Source: Aquilaria yunnanensis
Lineage: Eukaryota; Streptophyta; Magnoliopsida; Malvales; Thymelaeaceae
Length of the DNA stretch: 64,000 bases
Assembly: GCA_039654915.1 (NCBI GenBank)
Contig: CM077597.1
Span: 83,392,001 to 83,456,000 of the forward strand
Direction: 5' to 3'
Shown: positions 35,900-45,466 of the stretch, piece by piece
How the letters are laid out: each line of letters opens with the position of its first letter
Numbering within the stretch: the first letter of the stretch is position 1
Translations under genes and position numbers: made by a program
Notes under the pieces: generated by a model
Seen by the model: only the letters and a program-made list of their open reading frames with translations
Told to the model about the DNA's origin: nothing
The model's database searches: none

Positions 35900-37305
35900 T
35901 CTCTTCTATCAATATGGAACACTCTTCCAGCTCTCTGCACTTTTGGCCTTTAAGCTCCTGGTGGACTTCTCGGTTGATTGCCTCTTGTAGTTGACACATT
36001 AGGCCTATTCTAGCCTTAGTCCCCTCACCCTCTTCTTTAGACTGAAAGGCAGTCCTTGATCTAGTGATCCAATGATCTACATCTAAGACATGCTTCTATC
36101 TCAAAATAACAAGGCTTCTTACCATGGAACTTCTTACATTGAGGACACCTTGGGCCAATAAACTTACTTTTGGCCTTGCCATCCATACTAAATTTTCCAA
36201 CCTTGGTAGTGTCCATGCTTTTCATTGGTTTTTACAACCTTCTAGCCTGGCTGGTCTCTCCTAGTCCGCTAGGAAACCACTTACTTTCAAATTCTTCTTA
36301 TTCTACCAATAGAGCCTTCTGCACTGCATCATGATAAGTAATGGCATTGAAAGGCCTAACAGCTCTCTTGATATTTGATCTCAAACCTCTGACAAACCTC
36401 TTTGCTTTAAGTTTTTCCAGCCCATAGTATTGTGGTGCATACCTCACAAGTTGGTTGAACTTGTGTTTGTATTCTAAAACACTAAGGTTGTCTTATTTTA
36501 GTGCATCAAACTCAACCTGCTTTAGATCTTAGATAGCATCACTTATATATTGGTCTTAGAACATTCTTGTAAATTTAGGCCATGTCATCTGTAGCTCATG
36601 ATCTGTTCTTCTGCCTCTCCAGGCAGCATACCTATCTCTAACACTTCCCCACTACATTTTTGCACTACCTACAAGATTGTATGTAACTAGAGATACTTTC
36701 TTTGTAGAGCTCAAATGCATCCTCTCAAACATCTTCCCAATGAATCTTAGCCACTCCTTAGCTTTCTCTGGTCCAACAATCTAACATCATTAGAGCCCTC
36801 AGGATCTTCAGCTCTATGCATGCTAGATCTATGTGATCTCTCAGACTTTTGATGCTCTCTATGTCTTCTTCTTTCTCTCATTTCACTAAAGTTCCCCAGC
36901 TTCTGAGTGACCGACCCTTGAAACTTGGACAATGTCAGACCTAATTATTTTACATCTGGAATGTCTTCTATCCTCATTTTCTTCAAATTCTTCATCTTCA
37001 TTTCTTTTAGAAGGAATATTCATTGAGTTGTTCCTAGCAACTTCCTAGGTGTGCTCCTATGGTACTGTCTGTGCTACTTAGACTCCTTGTTATTGAGCTT
37101 CTAGTAGCCTTACTAAGTTTTCATTTATCTAGGTCAAATTTTTTTGTAGTTCAACCCACACCTGTGGAATATTCAATTCAGGTGCTGGGTTTTCTACTTT
37201 CTGAACCCTTGCCTGCTCTTGTACACCCCTTTTATTTCTATTAGCCTACCTTTGCTGAGTAGAAGGTCTTAGGGGCCTCTGATCCCCTTTCCTTGTTGTA
37301 ACCAT
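35900..37305 (-). pseudogene. H gag (Tekay-like), heavily decayed
   Basis: Begins at the ATG ending at 37305 (MVTTRKGDQR, the usual short basic gag start), about 135 bp after the primer site. Recognisable blocks are KEWLRFIGKMFERM, a central capsid region with RFVRGLRSNIKRAV, and a C-terminal double Cys-His region (CPQCKKFHGKKPC, then CLRCRSLDHWIKDC). More than a dozen stops interrupt it. The layout, including the unusual first Cys box, matches gag of K, which supports placing both in one lineage. Confidence 0.75.
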
Positions 37306-37439
37306 TTTCCTGTTTTATGACAATCAGAAGAGCACAATATATATTATGTGTTAGGTACTTGACACTAGCAGCTGAACCAACTAAGCTATATGTATGCAAC
37401 TATATGCATCTTGTCATATGCACATAAACACATTCAAAC

Positions 37440-37456
37440 CTTGCTTTGATACCAAT
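37440..37456 (-). promoter_or_regulatory. H primer binding site
   Basis: The minus strand reads TTGGTATCAAAGCAAGG, close to the tRNA-iMet complement. It lies three to five bases inside the LTR end (TAACA at 37460). Confidence 0.8.
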
Positions 37457-37459
37457 TTC

Positions 37460-39090
37460 TGTTACCACTTTGAGTGCTTAATAACAATGACCATAATTAG
37501 TGTGTCAATCCCTAGAAGCTATGCATGTTCTGTAGGCCAAGCAAAACAATGCTCACTATGTTATCCAAGTGGCCCTCTTAGTCTTTATGTGAATATATAT
37601 ATATTGGTCTAACCATCACACACTTATTTACATACAATTTTATCTAGAAGTAATGATGATAGTCAAATTCTTTATTCCTGGCCAATATGGAATTTGAGTA
37701 AAATCCCCAAGTGCATGTACAATCATATGCATCCTTGGTGCACTTGGTGCCCATTTTATGTGTCCAAACCTTCACACTGTGCCTAACTCAGATGCTACCC
37801 ATGTTCTCCTATGCCCTAAAGATTTTAAACCCTTTAATAAACTTCAACATTCATATGGAAACAAATTTGACGCATTAAATCCATACAAGTTTACAATTAT
37901 GGATTTTATACTCAACCGGTTAAAATTTACCATATGAATAGTGTATAGCAAAATTAGCCAACTTTGATAGGCTATAACTCTGGCTACAGAGCACTAAATC
38001 TAGTGTTTCAAAATCCAAATTCTTCATATTGAAGTGTTCTAATTGTGGTAAAAATTTTGTATCCAAACGCATTATGTACACAACGTTATGGCTTTTGGAG
38101 TATAGGGTACCAAATCTGTGCATCTAATGACCAAAATGCCCATACAAAAATTCATAAAATTCTTGCACTTCATTTGTAGGCGCAAAGCCAACATGGGCAG
38201 TTCCATACATGTCTTCAACACATGGGGAAGCCATTCCCATGAATTTTAAGTCATTCCATACGCATTGAACGTAATTTCTTTTGAAACAGCCCATATGTTG
38301 AAAAATGGACAGAATTGAACATAGAAGCTCAAACATCACTTCATTACTTCATATATCATCCATACAGAACCCATAGTGTATTTACATGCATAGATGTGTC
38401 ATACACATTCCATATTTTAGTTGGGAACGTACACTAGCTTCTTGGAGAGCCTTACAAAGACAATGTACTCCAGAAAACCTTAGATAAACCAAAAAACTAG
38501 GGTTTATGGTCTTGTTTGATGCTTCAGCTATTTTCTCTTGCTTTCTCTTGATTTTTTGCAGTAAGATGGTTATGGTGAATGGTGGAGGAGCTTAAAGAGG
38601 AACGCTAGCTACCGAAGGCCAAAATTTAAAGGAAGAAATGAAAGAAATAATGATTTTTTTAGTCTTTCCTTATTTATTCTACCTTTGACCTTAGTGGCAT
38701 ATATGCAAATTTTTTGAAATTTTGGCCAACACTTGGACATGTTGTATCCAGCCATTTTGGCGAGCAAAATGATGTTTTTGACCACCTTTAAGCTTGTCAA
38801 AGCTCATTATAACCTTTAGACAAAGAGGTGGACACTTAGATCGTTAGTTGGTATTATGCAATAAATGATCAACTTTGCCTTATTAAGCACTTTGGTCGCT
38901 AACAATATCCTAAATTCCATCCATGTCCTTTCTTCATAATTCCATCCATGTCCTTTCCATAGCCATCTTTGAAAATTTGTGCAATTGAGTAGCAAACCTT
39001 CTTAACATTACAATTTAGTCCATAGGTTACTTGAAAATTAGGCAATATATTAATGCTTTTGATGACCTTCAGTATCAATGCTATGCAACA
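37460..39090 (-). repeat. H 5' LTR, truncated by T3 in this window
   Basis: Starts with TGTTACCACTTTG (inverse of the LTR end) and matches the two 3' LTR segments. An internal deletion of about 700 bp lies near 38478 relative to 8654-10426. Weak similarity to the 3' LTR continues up to TATGCA at about 39087, where T3 begins. The last ~125 bp should lie beyond T3, outside the window. Confidence 0.85.
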
Positions 39091-39972
39091 TGTCGGGCCC
39101 GTAGCAGGAACTTCCAGTGGAAGGACGCCTGGATGAGGAACCTCCAGAGGGAGAAAGACTGCAAAGACTCAGAAAGGCAGGGGTTAGGAGCTCCTCGGAG
39201 TGTTTTTCCAGGGAAGGAGTCTTCGACACCCAAGTCAGTGTCTAAAGGTGGAGAGTAGGTGAGGAGCAGAGAGATTCTTACTTGGAGTCCCACTGCTTTA
39301 CCTGGGCATTTCCCGAATACTTATAGGGAGATGAATTGGAGAAGTCTATTTGCCACAGGTTGCCCAGATCGTGACACGTGTTCGGTCAGATATGGTCCGT
39401 ACCTTCAGAGGGAGGAGGAGCTTTTAGTCGACCATAGGCCGCCTGACAAGGAGCCTAGGCAGCACAAGGGCGGCATGTCAGAGCGTGTCTGGGGGCGGTG
39501 TGTCGGGGGCTGTATACGTACGGTGTGTTTAAGACTCCTTAACTGTTTGGTCGGATGCCCATGTGGCCTTTTCGGGCGACTAAACTCCTTCGGGGTACAT
39601 AGCTTGTTCAGGGAGGTGAGCTCTTCTGGAGGGAGGTTCCTTGTTTATACAAAGCACCTTTGGTTGGGCTCTCCTGAGGTTAGGCTCGGGTTCCTAACAA
39701 TGGAACTTCGTGAGCGTGCTTTGAGGGTGGCCCAAAAAGTACCCGAGGGTGACATCGGCACGAGCTTACTCTCAGGAAGGGTGATGACCCCTTCTGACCA
39801 AAGTTGGTCCCATGGGTTTCTTGAGGGTAACGCTCGTCCAGCTTGTCCGAGGGTGTTGGGGCCCTCTCTTTGACGAGGTTTAGTCGTGTCTATTTCGACC
39901 GAAGCTGATGCATTTGCCAAGGGTGGCGCGCACATGCGAAGTCCTTCTGGGGCAATAGCCCTTCGACTATCA
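39091..39972 (-). repeat. T3 3' LTR
   Basis: Runs from TGTCGGGCCCG to CTTCGACTATCA on the plus strand (882 bp; TGATAG...CCGACA on its own strand). The outer tip matches the T1/T4 LTR start, and the inner edge abuts a C-rich/G-rich tract. The inner boundary is sure; the outer one is set by the end of H similarity and the TG dinucleotide. Confidence 0.75.
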
Positions 39973-40316
39973 CATGCCCCCCGTCAAAAAATCGAGGATG
40001 TTTCTTTAGTTTGGGAAAGTCTCGGGAGCTTCTTGGTGTTCGAGTGGTGTTCCTGGCTCTTCGGCCGAGGTCATCGTCTGAGATGTGTGCTTCCACTGAC
40101 CTTTCTGTCAGTGAATCATTTTGTCTTCCCATACAGACGGGCGTGCTACTTCGGGTAGGGTTATATAGGTCTGCCAGTTGTTAGGGGTGTGCCTTTATTT
40201 CCCGTATTGGCTTACACGTGGTTGTTGATGGGTGGCGAATAGTTACGTCGGTTACTTTAATTGCGTCTCTTCCCCTACAAGGAGTAATAATGACGACGTT
40301 TCGCTTGCCCCCTTGG
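39973..40316. other. T3 polypurine tract and region before the antisense promoter
   Basis: The minus strand has TTTTTTGACGGGGGGCATG next to the LTR (39973-39991), the plus-strand primer. A TAATAATGACGACG stretch is at about 40286-40299, upstream of the TATA. No frame is supported. Confidence 0.6.
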
Positions 40317-40317
40317 G

Positions 40318-40327
40318 CCTATATAAG
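40318..40327 (+). promoter_or_regulatory. T3 antisense-gene TATA box
   Basis: GGGCCTATATAAGCACC, about 280 bp before the ATG at 40600, with TGACGACG about 25 bp upstream. The leader contains the conserved GATTTTGGCAAAACTTTTGG block. Confidence 0.65.
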
Positions 40328-40831
40328 CACCTCTCGCCTCAGACCTCCACACTCTTCTCTTTTGCTTTCGTTTGCTCTAGAGCTTTTTCTTGTCTTATTT
40401 CTCCTACCGGCGGCAGTTCTAGCAGTGGAGCGATTTCTGGCAACCCCTCACGATGGCGTCCAAGAATCCAGATTTTGGCAAAACTTTTGGTGGGTCTTTC
40501 TTTCCAAAGTTCTTCTTTCCTTCCGAGGTTGTTTTTTCCAAAGTCCTTCGATTTTCTTTCCTTATTTTTTTCGATGTTACCTCTCTTTTTTTTTTAGAAA
40601 TGTCGGATCCTGCTCCATTGATGACCGTCTGTCCTACTCCCGAAAGCTTTCTCCCCCTTGAGTCTCATCCATGCTGCACTACTTCGGAGAAAATGACGAA
40701 GTGGATAGCAAAATTTTATCTCCCTACTTACGCCGTCCCAAGGTTACCTATCTCGGGCATGTACGGTTATATGGCCCATTCAAATGAGGTTACTGTTTAC
40801 TAGGCCCAACTGAAAGCCGGTCTTCGGTACT

Positions 40832-41581
40832 TGATGTCCGGGGACATCTTCGCTGGAAGGCATGGTGACTTCCGGGAGGACTTCCTGTGAGGGAGAGCGC
40901 CTGGTGCTGGAGTTTCCCAGGGGAAGGTGCCTGCAAAGCTCAGAGAAGAGGGTTAGGAGGTCCCCGGGGTGCTTTTCCGGGGAGGAGCCTCCGACGCCCA
41001 AGTCAGTTTCCTGAGAAGGTAAAACGGAAGCACTAGAGTTTTCAGTAAGCTTGCCTGTGTTTTCTCAAAGGAGAGGAGTCCAACCCCTTGCCAGGGTTTA
41101 TTTCCTGGTATTTATAGGAATGTCCAGCCCGTTCAGAACGTGACACGTGTTCGGTCGGATGTTCTCTGAATTTCTGGGCGTAGGGGACAAGTAGCCGGTG
41201 GCAGGCTCCTTGAGCCTTGAACCGAGACAGGCCGTGACGTGACCTGGATGGCGTCGGTGTGTCAAATCGCCGTTTAAGGTGACATGTAGCGTCTGTGGGC
41301 GGCATGTCAGAGGCTCCTTAAATGCTCATACCGTACTCCCGAGGTCCCTGGCCGAGGTCGTCCTTTGGTACAGACGATGCCCCTTCGGGAAATATGCCCG
41401 CAGTTCGGGGAGTTCCCTAATTCAGGGTTCCACCTTCGGGGAGATCCTCTTCGGCTTGCAATAGCTGATTCTCCATCTCCAAAGGTGATCTGTTTAGTAC
41501 CTCGGGGGGGCTAATAGCTTCATCGCGTTCCCTGACGCTCCGAGTTCGGGTCAGATAGAGGCGATAGCCCTTCGGCTATCA
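40832..41581 (-). repeat. T4 3' LTR
   Basis: 750 bp, TGATGTCCGG to TTCGGCTATCA on the plus strand; partner of 50935-51684. The polypurine tract is at 41582-41597 (minus strand CCAAAGGGGGGCATG). Confidence 0.95.
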
Positions 41582-41980
41582 CATGCCCCCCTTTGGAAAA
41601 CCGAAGTGGAGACTTCAGTTTAGGTCTTTCCGAGGATGCTCTTTGGGAGTTTTTAGGGAGTAAAACCTGTGCCGAAGGTACACCTTTTGCCCGAAGATAT
41701 GGGCTGTTCGGCAATAGCCTGCCTTTTGGTGTCTTCGAGGCTACTTACTTCTTTCCTTTTTCCTTTTGCAGGTTTGTGCAGCATCGCGTCTCATGACCAG
41801 GAGTGTCAGTCTGGAGCGGCGCGTCCCAGTTTTTTAGGGATGTCAGAGGGTGCGTCCCCTATTTTGGCGTGGCGGCTAACACGTGGCACACTGTCATTTG
41901 AGCGCGTCTTTTCGGGTGCAGGGAGCAGTTATGGCGACGGGTCGCCTTCAAAGGGTACTTATGACGCCGATTCGACTAGC
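41582..41980. other. T4 polypurine tract and region before the antisense promoter
   Basis: The polypurine tract is at the left edge. TACTTATGACGCCG at about 41956-41969 is the TGACG element conserved in the other copies. No frame supported. Confidence 0.6.
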
Positions 41981-41989
41981 TACTTTCAG

Positions 41990-42000
41990 CCTATATATAG
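41990..42000 (+). promoter_or_regulatory. T4 antisense-gene TATA box
   Basis: CCTATATATAG, 267 bp before the ATG at 42258. The leader holds the GATTTTGGCAAGTCTTTTGG block seen in the other Tat copies. Confidence 0.65.
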
Positions 42001-42257
42001 CCCATTCCATCAGAAGTTCCCTTTTTGCTTTTGCTTCTGCTCTTTTCCCTTCTTGCCACTGCTTTTGCGCTTTCTCTTGCTTTTTGCGGCGGAGCTGTTT
42101 TAACAGAGTTTTTCCGGCAACCTTTCACGACGGCGACTTCAAACCCAGATTTTGGCAAGTCTTTTGGTGGGTTTTTGTTCTCCAGACTCTTCTGATTTTC
42201 AGAGTTTTTTCCAGAACTTGTGTTCTTGCCTTTTTCTGAACCCATTTTTCTGCAAAT

Positions 42258-45076
42258 ATGCCTATTCCCGAGAGCTAGCAGCCTCTTTTATCTCATCATT
42301 GCTGCACCACCCCCAAAAAACTAGCAAGATGGAAGAAAAAGTTCTTTCTTCCTTCATATGCCGTTACGAGGTTGCCTCGTTCTGATCAGTTTTGTTTTTC
42401 AAACCGAAGTAATGAGGTTACCGTTTTCCAAGCCCAACTGAAGGCCGGACTTCGGTATCCTCCTTCAAAGATGATTTGCGAGTTCTACCAATTTCATGGC
42501 ATTGCCATAAATCAACTTCCCCCGAACTCGTACTGCTATTTTAATGCCTTCATCTGCATGTGTGGCGTCTTCAGGATAGAACCCCACTTTATTATTTTTA
42601 TGCAGTACTACAAGCTCTTTGTGGTCCCGAAGGGTGGCTTTTACTTCATGCTACCTCGGGGATCTGGGAGCAAGAAATATACGTTCACCTTCACCACCAA
42701 GGACAGCTGGCAAGGGTGGCAAAAAAAGTTTTTCTTTCTGAAGATGGAGGAGGCCTGGTCCCATGTTCCGACCAAATGGGCTCAGGGAAAGCTGGAGATG
42801 GACGTCGTAGATCCGAGGATATTGCTAACTCCGGAGTTGGCTCCTATCTTTAAGGACTTTGACGGCCGTATCCGTGCTGTCACGGACTGGGGTCCCGAGG
42901 TCTCTTCGCGCTCTCTCTACCCCTTCCCAATCAATTGGAGGTTGATGACCGAAAAGGTTCTTCGGGAGTTAGGGGTAGTGAAAGAGCACAAGACGGACCT
43001 CAAGATGCCAGCTCTTTCTATCGCCGGGAAGGATTCTTGGTTGCTGCAGCTCCTTCGGGAGGAAGTTTCTTATAAAACTTTTTATGAGAGTAAGTTATCT
43101 CTGACTCCCGTTGTTATAGCTTTCGTCTCGGACTTACGCTGATGCTTTCTTTCCTTCTCAGAGATGGGCGACGGCACTGCTGCCTTCTACAAGTCCCGCT
43201 TCACCAGCCAAGTAGAGAAGGGGGAGTAGACGAAGAAGGCGGCTTCCCGAAGGCGAAAAACCACTGGTGCTGGACCTTCGGCCAAATGGGTGAAGAGGAC
43301 TATTCTTCTTCCCCCTTTGGAAAGTATTGGGGAGGAAAGCCAAGAGCCCGAGGTCGCTGCCACTCCGCCTTGGTTGAATGATGTATGAAAGGTAAATGTG
43401 GTAAAGCAAGTTTTGGTTCACTTTAAAATTGGTGCTTACAATGATCAAGTTCTTTGTGATGTTGTTCCTATGCATGCTTGTCACATTTTTCTTGGGAGGC
43501 CATGGCAATTTGATATGAAGGTGACACATGATGGAGAAAAGAATTTGTACTGGTTTGTTCATGAAAAAAAGCTGGTTACACTTGTTCCACTTTCACCATA
43601 ACAAGTCATGGAGGATTAAAGGAAACTTCAAAGTAAGGTTGAGAGAAAAGAAAAGAAGGGGAAAGTTGAGGGCAAGAGTGAATAGGGGAAAGCCAAGAGA
43701 ACAACCAAGAGATCAAGTGAGAAGAGTGAACATGAGGGGAAGAAGAGTGAAGAGTTCCCGAGAGAAAAGAATGAGGGGAAGATGAATGGAAAGAAAGAGT
43801 GCTACATTGCAAAAATCAGTGTTGTGAGGAAAGCCATTCAAGCACAAAGACTCCGTCGCAGGCTCTTCTGGACGCCATGGTGGAGGCTCATTCTGCCGAG
43901 GAGCGGCGTAAACGCAAGGGTAAGGGGATCTTTACCAAGGAGGCCCTGGCTTCTGACGATGACGTCATCGAGGTGCCGCCAGGTTTGTTTTTTCCACCGA
44001 AGTGTAATGCCTTTATTTTCCAAAGTTCTTTTTGTTCTCACCAGCTGTTCATTTTGCCATGCAGGGGAGTCACTTGCCCCAAGTTGGGTGGCCGAACATG
44101 CCCAGAAGCGAGCCCTCCGTGATGCCAAAGTCCCGAAAAGGAAGATCCTGAAGGAGCATTTCTGGACATTTACGGAGGACATGAATTTGTTCTCCGAAGA
44201 CTGTCCCCAAATGGCTAAGGAGATCTCGAAGAGGGTGCTCACTGAGGCCTCCTTCAAGGCTATTGCGGCGGCTCATCCGGGCGATGACACCCTCGCCGCG
44301 AAAGTTACCTAGCATGCTGCTCAGGTATGCCGGTTTGCCTTTGAAGAATTTTTTCTAAGTGTTTGGCTTTTACTGACCTTGCCTTCATCTTTTTGCAACT
44401 GATGGCGTATGCTGGCTACCTCAGAGTTCGGGTGGCCAGGCAGACGCAGTTCCGAACTTCGGCCTTAGAGGCCATAGAGAAAAAGAAGGCCATGTGTTCG
44501 GAACTGGCCGTCAAGAACCTGCAGCTGGCTGATGCTGCGGAGAAGGAGGTTACCGCCCTTCGGCAGGAAAAAGAGGAGATTTTGAAGGACTCATCTCAGA
44601 AGGTTTCTGACCGCAGTTCCTAGGTGGCGGGACTACTTTCGGCCAATGAAGCGCTTCTAAAGTCGAAGTCAGAGTCTGAAGAACTCCTGGCGAGGTTGCT
44701 AATTAAGAAGAATGCGCTTCATGCCGAGGTTGAATCCTTGAAAAAGGAGCCTGAGAAGAAGAAGATGATAAAGGCGCTGAAGAAGGAGGTTGCGGATCTG
44801 AAGGACGAGCTCGAGGACCTTGGGGTCGAGAAGGATAAATCCGACCAAATGACCAAGGTCACCTTCTGGGACGACTTTTGCCTTGCTCGGCACCAAGTCC
44901 TTCAGAGGTTCCCAGAGCTGGACCTCTCTTTTTTGGAAGCTTTGAACATTCCCGAGGGGCCTCGGTGGTCCTGGTCGAAGATCGAGCACCTGAACCTGCC
45001 TTCCTCAATTCCGGCGCCAAAGGTGGTGGAAAAGGGTGCAGAAGCTGGTGGCTCTCGGGACGCCGAGAACTCTTAG
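42258..45076 (+). pseudogene. T4 antisense four-exon gene with foreign insert in exon 2
   Basis: Exon 1 is 42258-43089 (MPIPES, stop, then a frame with AQLKAGLRYPPSKMICEFY, FHGIAINQLPPNSYCYFNA, YPFPINWRLM). Exon 2 is 43162-43982 (MGDGTAAFYKS), broken at 43368-43849 by a foreign fragment, then resuming in LLDAMVEAHSAEERRK. Exon 3 is 44065-44324 (ESLAPSWVAEHAQKR, EHFWTFTEDMNLFSED). Exon 4 is 44399-45076 (coiled coil, FCLARHQVLQRFPELDL, ending in DAENS). The acceptor before exon 4 reads TTTTGCAA (44393-44398), so the AG is lost. Stops: TAG at codon 7, TAG in exon 2 (KGE*), TAG near 44310, TAG at 44621. Codon W-CAA-GWQ is intact at the site that is TGA in T1 and T2. Confidence 0.75.
43368..43849 (+). 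mobile_element. Foreign Ty3/gypsy fragment (protease end and linker) inside T4 antisense exon 2
   Basis: The 482 bp interrupt exon 2 and are flanked by ACTCCG on both sides (43362-43367 and 43850-43855). The plus-strand frame reads WLNDV, KVNVVKQVLVHFKIGAYNDQ, LCDVVPMHACHIFLGRPWQFD and VTHDGEKNLYWF, then LVPLSP. This is the second half of a chromovirus-type retropepsin and its following Lys/Glu-rich linker. It resembles none of the other elements in the window. No LTR ends are present, so it is a captured piece rather than an insertion of a whole element. Confidence 0.8.
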
Positions 45077-45466
45077 GCTGTTTTAGGGGCCTTTTCCTTT
45101 TTTCTTCTTCACTTTTTGTACTTCTTCTTCGGGCACTTCACCTTTGTAAGCCGGTTTTATCTTTAATGAAGATTTTTTTGGTTAAGTCTTTTTGCAAGTT
45201 TTTTCATTTTCCTTTGTCCCGAACACATTCGCTCAAAAGACTTTGGGAAATGGCACTTGCATTTGTTATGGCGAGTTTCTTTGCGCGGTTCGCCATTTCC
45301 CATTTTTCCCAAACATGATTGCTCAAGGGACTCCGGGAAATCACCTGTGCTTTTTTCGGCGAGCACCTTTGCGGAATTCTGGCTTTGTACTTCAAGAATT
45401 TCTCTAAGAAACTTTTGTACTTAGAATATTTCTCTAGTTTGTACAACACAATTCTTCCACGAAGCC
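45077..45466. other. T4 tail-to-tail spacer
   Basis: About 390 bp between the convergent stops of the antisense gene and pol. It holds T-rich stretches, TTTAATGAAGA (45160-45170), and repeats of TTTCTCTAAGAAACTTTTGTACTT type. No supported frame. Confidence 0.55.

Larger units (their letters stand above)
8654..39090 (-). mobile_element. H: old Tekay/Del-like Ty3/gypsy element, split by T1, T2 and T3
   Basis: Minus-strand element. Its 5' LTR begins right of the window's T3 insertion and runs down to 37460. Then come the primer site (37456-37440), gag, protease, RT, RNase H (to 34035), integrase and a chromodomain-like tail (23416-21900), the polypurine tract and the 3' LTR (21828 to 8654). The LTR ends are TGTTA...TAACA. 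Three insertions interrupt it: T1 in the 3' LTR, T2 between RNase H and integrase, and T3 in the 5' LTR. All frames are broken by many stops. Its gag and pol are closest in form to those of the young element K. The left flank is CTTCTTG; the right flank is outside the window. Confidence 0.9.

Noticed and set aside
39060..39090. Unique spacer between H and T3
   Set aside because: Aligned with the 3' LTR of H (GACC and TATGCA blocks at the right spacing), it is diverged H LTR, not separate DNA.
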